Shown here piece by piece: positions 16,636 to 24,214 of a DNA stretch of 28,389 nt (positions are counted from its first letter, which is position 1; the number at the start of each line of letters is the position of its first letter). Under the pieces are notes generated by a model. It was not told the origin of the DNA and searched no databases. It saw nothing but the letters and a program-made list of their open reading frames with translations. The position numbers were made by a program, and so were the translations under genes. The DNA lies in contig JAGWBP010000022.1 in NCBI GenBank assembly GCA_021295835.1, positions 1 to 28,389 of the forward strand. Direction: 5' to 3'. Origin of the DNA: Gemmatimonadota bacterium (lineage in GTDB: Bacteria > Gemmatimonadota > Gemmatimonadetes > Longimicrobiales > Gaopeijiaceae).

Positions 16636-17265
16636 ATGCGCACCGTCCGCCTACCAGTCGCGTTGCTGCTCCTGCCGCCACTCCTAGGGTCCCTGGCGAC
16701 CGGGGGGGTCGAGGCGCAGGATCGCCCCCTCAGTCCGCGGGGCGAAGCCGCCACCAACTTCGGCGGCACATTCGACGGGCGCGCCTATGTGGGCGGCGCC
16801 TGGATCGACGTCGACTACGGCCGGCCCATCAAGAGAGACCGCGACCTCTTCGGCGAGGGCGAGGATTATGGCCGAACGCTCCTCTCCGGCGCTCCTGTGT
16901 GGCGGCTTGGGGCGAACCAGAGCACGCGCTTCAGCACCGACGCCGACCTATTGTTCGGGGACCAGCGCCTGCCCGCTGGCGAATACAGCCTCTTTGCCGT
17001 CCTCGCCGAGTCCGAGTGGACGCTGATCTTCTCCTCGTGGGGGGCGAAGCAGGGCTATCGCGACGAAGACCCGGACGCGCTCTGGGGCGCCTACAACTAC
17101 ACCCCGGACCGCGATGTGCTGCGGACCCCCATGGAGGTCTCCACGACTGCGACTGCGTTGGACCAGTTCACGATCGGCTTCGTCGACATGGGGCCCACCG
17201 GGGGGCACATGGCCATCTGGTGGGACGACCAGTACGCCAGGGTCGCCTTCTCGCTGGCCCAATGA
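16636..17265 (+). CDS. DUF2911 domain exported protein
   Basis: 209 residues. ATG 16636 follows AAGGAG by about 13 bases and gives a signal peptide (MRTVRLPVALLLLPPLLGSL, cleavage after GVEAQ). The remainder matches DUF2911: VDYGRPIKRDRDLFGE, PVWRLGANQSTRFSTDADLLFGDQRLPAGEYSLFAV, WTLIFSSWGAKQGY, and the closing FTIGFVDMGPTGGHMAIWWDDQYARVAF. Function of the family is unknown; members are common exported proteins of Bacteroidota and Gemmatimonadota. Its stop overlaps the next gene's ATG (ATGA), so they form one operon. The divergent methyltransferase starts 49 bases away, so the two promoters must overlap. Confidence 0.88.
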   Translation: MRTVRLPVALLLLPPLLGSLATGGVEAQDRPLSPRGEAATNFGGTFDGRAYVGGAWIDVDYGRPIKRDRDLFGEGEDYGRTLLSGAPVWRLGANQSTRFSTDADLLFGDQRLPAGEYSLFAVLAESEWTLIFSSWGAKQGYRDEDPDALWGAYNYTPDRDVLRTPMEVSTTATALDQFTIGFVDMGPTGGHMAIWWDDQYARVAFSLAQ

Positions 17266-18560
17266 GCGGCCGCGAGCGCGCCCGGAGCCGGTGGCTGTCG
17301 CCAGCTCCGGTGACCGTCGCACCACTCGTCCTTGGTCTTGCCCTGGCGGCGTGCGCCGAGGAGGAGGTGGAGCCGCCTCCGGTGGAGCCCGGCCTCCCGT
17401 GCGACAACTCGATCGATGTCCCGGAAGGCTACTGCGCGATCGTCTTCCACTCGGGCGTGGGCTTTGCGCGGCAGTTGGCGGTGGCGGACAACGGTGACGT
17501 CTTCGTGGTGGTCCGCGACAGTGGAGTGGTCGGGCTCCGGGACACCGACGACGACCACCGAGCGGACGAGAGCGTCAGGTGGGGCACCCGGCGTGGTTCG
17601 GGGATAGCGCTCGGCGACGGGGTGCTGTACCTCGCCAGGGACAACGATGTGCTCCGCTACCCGCTGCCGGCGGGGGCGCTGCGACCGGATGGAGACCCGG
17701 TGACGATCGTCAGGGGGCTGCCAAGCGAGCGCAACCACCCGACCAAGAGCGTTGCGCTGCACCCCGACGGCGACATCTTCGTGGCGATCGGGTCTCCTTC
17801 GAACGCCTGTCAGGTCAGGCCGCGCACCCGCGGGGAGCCGGGCCACGACCCGTGCCCCGAGCTCGAGACACGGGCCGGGATATGGCGCTTCGATGGCGAC
17901 GAGGAGGATCAGGAGCTCTCCGACGGCGAGCTCTTCGCGACCGGGGTGCGAAATGGGGCCGCGCTGGCTCTTCATCCCTCGACAGACGAGCTCTACTCGG
18001 TCGTTCATGGCCGCGACCAGCTCCACGAGCTCTGGCCGGAGCTCTACAGCGCCGAGGAGGGCTCCGAGAACCCGTCCGAGGAGTTCGTGCACCTCGAGGA
18101 GGGCGACGACTTCGGGTGGCCGTACTGCTACCACGACCCCGAGAGCGACACCAAGGTGCTGGCTCCGGAATACGGGGGCGACGGCGAGATCGTGGGGCGC
18201 TGTGCAGAGATGAAGGCGCCCGAGATCGGTCTGCCAGCGCACTGGGCCCCCAATGCGCTGACATTCTCGAACGGTTCCTTCGAGGGGGAGTACAGGTCGG
18301 GGGCGTTCGTGGCCTTCCACGGGTCGTGGAACCGCTCACCCCCCCAGGGGGGCTACAACATCGTCTGGCTGCCCTTTGACGGGAACTCCCCGTCGGGCGA
18401 GTGGAAGGTATTCGCCGAGGGCTTCGCAGGCGGACCGATCAGCCGGCCGAACGAAGCCGACTTCCGTCCGACCGGGGTGGCGGCTGGGAAGGACGGGGCG
18501 CTGTACGTGAGCGATTCGCTGCGAGGCTGGATCTGGAAGATCGTCCTAGAGGAGGAGTAG
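17262..18560 (+). CDS. PQQ-dependent sugar (glucose/sorbosone-type) dehydrogenase-like lipoprotein
   Basis: 432 residues from ATG 17262. Lipobox L-A-A-C near residue 30 (LALAACAEE). The body is a six-bladed soluble-quinoprotein propeller of the GSDH/sorbosone dehydrogenase family: FARQLAVADNGDVFVVVRD (blade 1), SVALHPDGDIFVAIGSPSNAC (usual 'H.Dg.Lyv.vGs..N.C'), ATGVRNGAALALHP (the R-N-x-x-G motif), DFGWPYCYHD, APNALTFSNGSF, FVAFHGSWNRSPPQGY-like stretch, and RPTGVAAGKDGALYVSDS at the end. The conserved His of the active site could be that in SERNHPTKSVALHP. It would oxidise an aldose or related sugar on the periplasmic side and needs PQQ; no pqq genes are in view. Overlaps the DUF2911 gene by four bases. 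Confidence 0.85.
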   Translation: MSGRERARSRWLSPAPVTVAPLVLGLALAACAEEEVEPPPVEPGLPCDNSIDVPEGYCAIVFHSGVGFARQLAVADNGDVFVVVRDSGVVGLRDTDDDHRADESVRWGTRRGSGIALGDGVLYLARDNDVLRYPLPAGALRPDGDPVTIVRGLPSERNHPTKSVALHPDGDIFVAIGSPSNACQVRPRTRGEPGHDPCPELETRAGIWRFDGDEEDQELSDGELFATGVRNGAALALHPSTDELYSVVHGRDQLHELWPELYSAEEGSENPSEEFVHLEEGDDFGWPYCYHDPESDTKVLAPEYGGDGEIVGRCAEMKAPEIGLPAHWAPNALTFSNGSFEGEYRSGAFVAFHGSWNRSPPQGGYNIVWLPFDGNSPSGEWKVFAEGFAGGPISRPNEADFRPTGVAAGKDGALYVSDSLRGWIWKIVLEEE

Positions 18561-18609
18561 GGGGGAGGAGGGGGGGGCCTGTGAGGCGGGCTGGTTCCAG
18601 AGCGGGGAC

Positions 18610-19092
18610 TCAGAGAGGCTCCGGCTCTAGATCGGGTTCGTGGGCTTTCAGTTGGGCGTTTTTCGTCCAGATGTCGACTCTGTAGTCCGTGGAGGAACCG
18701 TACTTCCGCTTCAGTACTTTGGCGACCTCGATGACATCTGAGTTCGTGAGCCCGACCACGTGCCGAGTCGGATCAGAAGCGAAGGCCCGGATGAAATCGG
18801 CTAACTCATTGAGCCCTTTGGACGGAGAGATCAGCCAAGGCCAAGCGCGTCCGATGCTTGTTTCGACATCGGTTGCTATTCGATGTGCTAGGTGGTGTCT
18901 CCGATTACCGTCGGTGACATCGGCGATGTGGTCACAGAACTGGTAGAGACATCCCGCTGGGACGTGGAAACGGGCTCCTGCCAGCTCGGTCATTCTCTTG
19001 CGCAAGCGTGTGGAGAATGTCCGGTCCGAAAAGCCCGGCACGGAGTAGAGCTCCACCAGATAGCTGGTGTCGACGACAAAGATGCGGGTCAC
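18610..19092 (-). CDS. PIN-domain protein, partner of the AAA ATPase
   Basis: 160 residues. Starts at GTG 19092, overlapping the TGA of the ATPase frame (GTGA). N-terminus TRIFVVDTSYLVELY has the first PIN Asp (Asp8) in the usual hhhDTs.h.h position; LTNSDVIEVAKVLKR (Asp119) matches the third acidic motif; VDIWTKNAQL (140-149) sits where PIN proteins usually have a T-x-D strand, but reads T-K-N, so the last acidic residue may be Asp140 or be missing. PIN domains are Mg-dependent RNases, most often toxin effectors. GC content is lower than in the neighbours. Because it is coupled to an ABC-type ATPase and has no antitoxin-like partner, I infer an ATPase-controlled nuclease rather than a VapBC pair. 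Convergent with the dehydrogenase gene, 49 bases away. Confidence 0.65.
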   Translation of the reverse strand: MTRIFVVDTSYLVELYSVPGFSDRTFSTRLRKRMTELAGARFHVPAGCLYQFCDHIADVTDGNRRHHLAHRIATDVETSIGRAWPWLISPSKGLNELADFIRAFASDPTRHVVGLTNSDVIEVAKVLKRKYGSSTDYRVDIWTKNAQLKAHEPDLEPEPL

Positions 19093-20362
19093 TCAGGGAG
19101 CCCCGCGAGCCAGCGACGCATCTCCTCGTCACGACTACTCTCAAAGTCTGGGTCGAGGTGCTGGTCCACGACTTGCTGCGTTACCAAGTCCCCAAGCCGA
19201 CCTCTTTCCAGCAATTCATCGTAGCGAGCGACTTGGTTGAGCGGCAGCAATCGACTGCAGTAGTCCTTTCTGGAACGAAAAGCCAGCACTACATGCTGCT
19301 GCTGTTCCGGGGTCAGCGCGTTGAGGACTGCGGGATTGTGGGTCGACAACAGCACGTTGATCTTTCTTTCCTTGCTCAACCCGGCGATCGCGTGGATAAG
19401 GGCAGCTACCCGGCTTGGATGCAGGCCGTTGTCGAATTCTTCCACTACCACCGGTGAAAACCGTTCGCCAGTCGCCACAGCAGTGAGCACCGCCAAGGTC
19501 CTCAGGGTTCCATCGGAGAGCATCCGGGCGTCCGAGAGCCTATCTGAGTGCTCTTCGTACATCCCGAAGATCACGTCGCCCAACGAAGTGGTGACGAAGT
19601 CGAAGCTGCTGTACGGCTCATCGGGCACCTGTCGGATATGACGGAACAACTCATCCAGCTTGTCGGTACCGTTCCGACTGAGGCTGTACAATACCGAGGA
19701 CAGATTGGATCCGTCACGAAGAAGCACATCGTGGCCAATCCTCTCGTAATGACGCATCGCGTCCGGGCGTGGATCGAAGACGAACGAAGCGTGCAGGTAC
19801 TTCCGAACCCGGCGTATGAGGTCGAGAGAAGCCGGGAGCCGACGGTTTTTCGTGGCGAAGTGCTCGTACTGGGAAAGTGCCGACCTGGTCGCAGATACGG
19901 ACGCCGAGGCTTCCGCCCGCCTTGGGCGAAGTTGTTGTACTCCAACGTGATGTCCGCGGAGGCCGGCCTTCCACTCCCTTCAATCTCCTGAAAGAGCATC
20001 GTGTCGCCATGGAAGAGGGACTCGGCCCTGATTCGTGGCTCGGGCAGGGGCGCCACCGTGACGGAGTATCGCGTTGGCTCATATTGGCCGGACCACCGCA
20101 TGTTGGCTGAGAACTCTAGTGTGAAGCTGTCGGTTCCGTAGCGAGGGCAGCCCTGAAGCCCCCCCCGCACATTCAACGCACCTTCCCTGTCCAGGTCCGT
20201 GATTTCCCGGAGTGGGTCTCCGGCGGCGATGGACGCCAATACTTCGATCCCCTCAAGCGCGTTGCTCTTCCCCGATCCGTTGGGACCGACCAGGATGCTG
20301 AGCGGACGAATGAGTGGAATCCGTGCCTTCCGGAAGCTCTTGAAGTCAATGAAATGATGCAT
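19089..20362 (-). pseudogene. AAA15/AAA_21-type ATPase, frameshifted by one base
   Basis: ABC/SMC-like ATPase of the AAA_21 group. ATG 20362 begins MHHFIDFKSFRKARIPL; Walker A GPNGSGKSN is at residues 26-34. The first frame reads sensibly to ITLEYNNFAQGGRKP (about 19910) and then loses sense, ending at 19571. In the frame one base off, sense resumes at about 19905 with SALSQYEHFA, RKYLHASFVFDPRPDAMRHY, DGSNLSSVLYSL, the signature-like LSDGTLRTLAVL, Walker B VVVEEFDNGLHP, and the H-loop LLSTHNPAVLNAL, ending at 19089. Restoring one base at about 19892-19925 gives 424 residues, a normal length. The frame ends overlapping the PIN gene by GTGA. Sampled GC here is about 57% against about 68% elsewhere. 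The pair looks like an acquired defence cassette; the lesion may be real or a consensus error. Confidence 0.75.
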
Positions 20363-20421
20363 TTGGCGAGGACTCCGAGGGGGCGATCAGAGGCTGGCGT
20401 GGGCCACCCTTCCAGACCAAT

Positions 20422-20667
20422 CTATTGATGGCGGTTCATCTGGACAACGACGGTGTCGCCAACCGAGCGTTCGTGCTGTCTGAAGTCTCCCCTCAGATCC
20501 TCCCGCTCCACCTTGCGAAACCGGTGACCGCTACTCACCCACACGGACGACACCGTGCCGTCGCCGCCGAAATCGGCGCTACCGGTCCATCTTCCGCCAA
20601 GCGGAAGGTCCGCCGGATCCGTCGCGCACCCGGATAGCGCCAACGCCAGCGCCGGAGCGCGGGGCAT
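20422..20667 (-). CDS. small putative lipoprotein
   Basis: 81 residues if started at the ATG at 20667 (an ATG at 20697 would add ten). The leader MPRAPALALALSGC has a lipobox-like L-S-G-C, and LGGRWTGSADFGGDGTV resembles the opening strands of small envelope lipoproteins that are normally longer; the remainder (RKVEREDLRGDFRQHERSVGDTVVVQMN) shows no recognised motif. I do not recognise the family. It lies between the autotransporter (37 bases to 20735's preceding gap) and the ATPase, on the same strand. It may be a truncated remnant; in a window with several frame lesions that should be considered. Confidence 0.4.
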   Translation of the reverse strand: MPRAPALALALSGCATDPADLPLGGRWTGSADFGGDGTVSSVWVSSGHRFRKVEREDLRGDFRQHERSVGDTVVVQMNRHQ

Positions 20668-20734
20668 CGGCCCCACGCCCCAGCTTGTAGACGCCACCTC
20701 GTCGATATAGTCGCGTCAACATCGCCAATAGCCG

Positions 20735-23700
20735 TCAGAACACCAGTTGGCCCCGCAGCGAGACCGCGTGCCTGGCTGGGCCCAGCTTGCCCTGATTCCG
20801 TGTCCCCTCCAGTTGCACCTCGAGCAGCTCCGCCAGATCGTAGCGCACCCCTGTGCCGATCGACTGCGAGCCTCCCTCGACCACCCTGATTCGGCTGTAC
20901 GGCGTTCCGTGGAAGGCGGCAAATCCGTACTCCATACGGGCGTCCACCCGTCTCGCGAGAGCCGAACCGCCATGGACCAACTGGCCGACGCCTCGATCCC
21001 ACAGCTCGTCGACCGCGCTTGCCGCGTCTCCCAAGGCCGGAACGACCTTGACCGAGAGTCCCTCCGAACCCTGCGGGTCGACCTGGAGGAGACCTCGGAA
21101 GCCAATCTCCTGGTAGCCGGAGCCCGCGGAGAGGAGCCTGCCCCGGCCCTCTAGCGTCAGACCCGCTACGGCGTTGTTGTACCGCAGTCCGCCCCCAACC
21201 TCCATCCCGACTCCGTCGGTGCCGTCACCGCTGCCGAAGCGGGCGCCGCCCTCGAGCATGAAGGTCACCTCGTCCCCTCCGCCGAAGGAGCGCCCCTGCG
21301 ACCACTCCAGCGCCAACCGGCCCCTCTGCATGTCGATCGTGAGCGAGTCCATCTGCGCATCTCCGTCAACTTTGACGCGCGACGCCCAGCCCTCGGTCCG
21401 CACCCGCAGCTTGGAGCCGCCGCTCGCCGCCAGGATCCGAGAGCCGGCGAGCGCTCCCGTCATCGAGCGCGCCGTACCGATGCGCCTCCCCGCAATCGAA
21501 TCGTCCACAACGACCTCGCCCCAGCCGAAGCCGGACACACCCCAGACGGCCACGCCGGTGCGACCGGGCAGCCATGCGACGTACGGATAGAGGCTGTTCA
21601 TGCGCGCCTCGTAGGTGCCGGAAACCTCCTCGACTCCAGTGAGGTCGGTGAAGTCGTAGGTGCCCGAGGAGCGTCCCGCCGAGACGCCCACCAGGAAGTC
21701 CCGGTCCACCCGTACGTCAACGCCAAGGTGGAGGCTCAGCATTCCGCCATCCCAGGTGAATTCTTCGTTCTCCTCGTCCGACATCAGGGTGTACTCGGCG
21801 CTCCCCCAGGTGGCCACTCCAAGCCCTTCGGTGTCCCCTCCGCTGCCGAGCGGCATTGAGAAGGACATCCCATCGATCAACCGGGAGCTCAGGGCTCCGT
21901 CTCGGCCCGCCCTGCCGACCAGCGAAGCCAGACCGGCCGCCTTGAGCTGGCCCATGAGCGGATTGCGGTCGGCGACGGCCTCGATCCTCGCGCCTATCGC
22001 GTCGAGGGCGCTGGTGGTGGATGCAGCCGCGAAGTGCGGCAGTATCGCCTCGTTGACGCGCCCCGCCCGCCCCACCGGATCGTCGGTCGAGGCAGAAGCA
22101 ACGTTAGACGGCTCTCCGGTGCCCGCGACGTTGATCGCCGAGACCCGGTAGAAGCGCGTGCTGCCCGGAGGCAGGTTCGTGTGCGAGTACTCCGTCAGCG
22201 TCGACCCGGTGGATGCTTCCAGCACCGCCCAGGAGTCGGCCGAGTCGGCCGAGAATTCGATCATGTAGCCGGTGATCTCGGCACCGCCGTCGTACTCGGG
22301 CGCCACCCAGGCGAGGTCGATCTGGGTGGGCGAAACCGCCGTCGCGGTCAGTCCGGTCGGCGGATCCGGCGGGATCGCGTCGGTGGTGGCGCTCGCCACT
22401 TCGGAGGGCTCCCCGGTGCCGATCTCGTTGATCCCCGAGACGCGGTAGTGGCGTGTCGCCGCCGGGTCGAGATCGGCGTGTTCGTAGCTCGTCTCCGTCG
22501 ATCCCGTGTTCGCGGCCAGATCCTGCCAACTGCTCCCCCCGTCCTCCGAGACCTCCACCCGGTAGCCGGAGATCGGCGCCCCGCCGTCGAAGGGCGGCAC
22601 CTCCCAGGCGAGCTGAATCTGATACGGCCCGTCGGCCGCCGCCGCCAGCCCGGTCGGCGCATCCGGCACGGTCGCGTCGGTGGTGGCGAAGCCGGGCTCC
22701 GACGCCGTGCCCACCCCCGCCTCGTTGATCGCCGAGATGCGGTAGTGGCGCGTCGTCGCCGGCCTGAGGTCCTCGTGCGCGTAGCCCGTCCGGGTCGTGT
22801 TTGTGTTTGCCACCAGCTCGCGCCAGCTCTCGCCCGCGTTCGCGGACACCTCGATGCGGTAGCCGGTGATCTCGGCGCCTCCGTCGTACTCGGGCACCGT
22901 CCACGAGAGCAAGAGCCGCGAGGTGCCGTCGGCTTCGACGGTGAGCGCCGTCGGAGCGTCGGGCACCACCGGATCGGTCGTCGCCGTGGCGACCTCCGAC
23001 GGGTCGCCCACCCCGGCCGCGTTGATCGCCGAGACGCGGTAGGACCGCGTACTCGCCGGCCTCAGTCTCTCGTGCCGATGGCTGGTGGAGGTCGATCGGG
23101 TGTCGTCCACCAGCTCCGTCCACTCGCCGCCTCTGGCCAAGACCTCGATGCGGTAGCCCGTCACCGGCACACCGCCCGTGTAGACCGGCTCGGTCCACGA
23201 CAGCTCGATCTCGTAGGGCCCGTTCGCCTCGGCGCTCAGGCCGGTCGGAGGATCGGCGAAGTCGGGATCGGTGGTGGCCGCCGCCGTATCGGACGGCAGG
23301 CTCGCGCCCACCTCGTTCAGAGCGAAGACGCGGTAGTGCCTCGTCGTCGCGGGAGGGAGATTGTCGTGGGTGTGAGCGGTGGAGGTGGAGCCGGTATTGG
23401 CGACGAGCTCCGTCCACATGTCACCCTCCTCCGAGACCTCGATCCGGTAGCCGCTCACCGCAGCGCCGCCGTCGTACTCCGGCGCGTCCCAGGCCAGATC
23501 GATCTGCGATGTCCCATTTGCCTCGGCCTGGAGGTCCGTCGGCGGATCGGGCACGGTGGCGTCGGTCGTGGCGCCGGCTTCGTTCGAGTGGTCGCCCGCG
23601 CCAACCTCGTTGATCGCCGAGACGCGGTAGTGCACCGTCGTGGCCGGTGCCAGCCCCGTGTGACTGTACGCCGTCGAGGTGGAGCCGGTGTTGGCGACGA

Positions 23701-24214
23701 GCTCCCTCCAGCGCGACTCCTCGATCAGGTAGCCGCTCACCGCAGCGCCGCCGTCGTACTCCGGCGCGTCCCAGGCCAGATCGATCTGCGACGTGCCATC
23801 CGCCTCGGCCTGGAGGTCTGTCGGCGCATCGGGCACCGTGGCGTCGGTCTTGGCGTCGGCCACATTCGAATAGTCGCCCGCGCCCTCCGAGTTGATCGCC
23901 GCGACGCGGTAGCGCACCGTCGTGGCCGGTGCCAGCCCCGTGTGGCTGTACGCCGTCGAGGTGGAGCCGGTGTTGGCGACGAGCTCCGTCCACATCTCGC
24001 CCCCGTCGCGCGACTCCTCGATCAGGTATCCGCCGATGTCGTCGCCGCCGTCGTAGTCCGGCGCACTCCACGCCAGATCGATCTGCGACGTGCCATCCGC
24101 CACCGCCTCGAGGTCGGTCGGCGCATCGGGCACGGTGGCGTCGGTCATGGCGCTGGCTTCGTTCGAGTGGTCGCCCGCGCCAACCGAGTTGATCGCCGCG
24201 ACGCGGTAGCGCAC
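20735..24214 (-). CDS. FN3-repeat autotransporter, C-terminal part (rest of FN3 repeat 8 to beta-barrel)
   Basis: This frame is the continuation of the giant surface protein that starts at 27263 and is separated from it only by a 2-base deletion at about 24291. From the lesion to 22076 it encodes the end of FN3 repeat 8 and repeats 9-15, each about 98 residues with 'P..PT.L.A.A.G...I.L.W..P..DGG..I.GY.IE.S' and 'HYRVSAIN..G.G.PS..A.ATTD'. From about 22075 a C-terminal autotransporter region of roughly 445 residues begins (GRAGRVNEAILPHFAAAS, then alternating strands such as WGSAEYTLMSDEENEE, YPYVAWLPGRTGVAVWGVSGFGWGEV, VEYGFAAFHGTPY-like strands), ending in the aromatic LVF typical of barrels. 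It would anchor in the outer membrane and present the FN3 rod outside (type V secretion). The first ATG in this frame (24214) has no ribosome-binding site, so it is not an independent gene. Confidence 0.8.
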   Translation of the reverse strand: MRYRVAAINSVGAGDHSNEASAMTDATVPDAPTDLEAVADGTSQIDLAWSAPDYDGGDDIGGYLIEESRDGGEMWTELVANTGSTSTAYSHTGLAPATTVRYRVAAINSEGAGDYSNVADAKTDATVPDAPTDLQAEADGTSQIDLAWDAPEYDGGAAVSGYLIEESRWRELVANTGSTSTAYSHTGLAPATTVHYRVSAINEVGAGDHSNEAGATTDATVPDPPTDLQAEANGTSQIDLAWDAPEYDGGAAVSGYRIEVSEEGDMWTELVANTGSTSTAHTHDNLPPATTRHYRVFALNEVGASLPSDTAAATTDPDFADPPTGLSAEANGPYEIELSWTEPVYTGGVPVTGYRIEVLARGGEWTELVDDTRSTSTSHRHERLRPASTRSYRVSAINAAGVGDPSEVATATTDPVVPDAPTALTVEADGTSRLLLSWTVPEYDGGAEITGYRIEVSANAGESWRELVANTNTTRTGYAHEDLRPATTRHYRISAINEAGVGTASEPGFATTDATVPDAPTGLAAAADGPYQIQLAWEVPPFDGGAPISGYRVEVSEDGGSSWQDLAANTGSTETSYEHADLDPAATRHYRVSGINEIGTGEPSEVASATTDAIPPDPPTGLTATAVSPTQIDLAWVAPEYDGGAEITGYMIEFSADSADSWAVLEASTGSTLTEYSHTNLPPGSTRFYRVSAINVAGTGEPSNVASASTDDPVGRAGRVNEAILPHFAAASTTSALDAIGARIEAVADRNPLMGQLKAAGLASLVGRAGRDGALSSRLIDGMSFSMPLGSGGDTEGLGVATWGSAEYTLMSDEENEEFTWDGGMLSLHLGVDVRVDRDFLVGVSAGRSSGTYDFTDLTGVEEVSGTYEARMNSLYPYVAWLPGRTGVAVWGVSGFGWGEVVVDDSIAGRRIGTARSMTGALAGSRILAASGGSKLRVRTEGWASRVKVDGDAQMDSLTIDMQRGRLALEWSQGRSFGGGDEVTFMLEGGARFGSGDGTDGVGMEVGGGLRYNNAVAGLTLEGRGRLLSAGSGYQEIGFRGLLQVDPQGSEGLSVKVVPALGDAASAVDELWDRGVGQLVHGGSALARRVDARMEYGFAAFHGTPYSRIRVVEGGSQSIGTGVRYDLAELLEVQLEGTRNQGKLGPARHAVSLRGQLVF

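Noticed and set aside
18610..19092. PIN gene as half of a VapBC toxin-antitoxin pair
   Set aside because: No small antitoxin-like ORF adjoins it; its overlapping partner is an ATPase.
20590..20606. CTTCCGC-CAA-GCGGAAG inverted repeat as a regulatory site
   Set aside because: Lies inside the small lipoprotein frame, isolated, with no supporting context.
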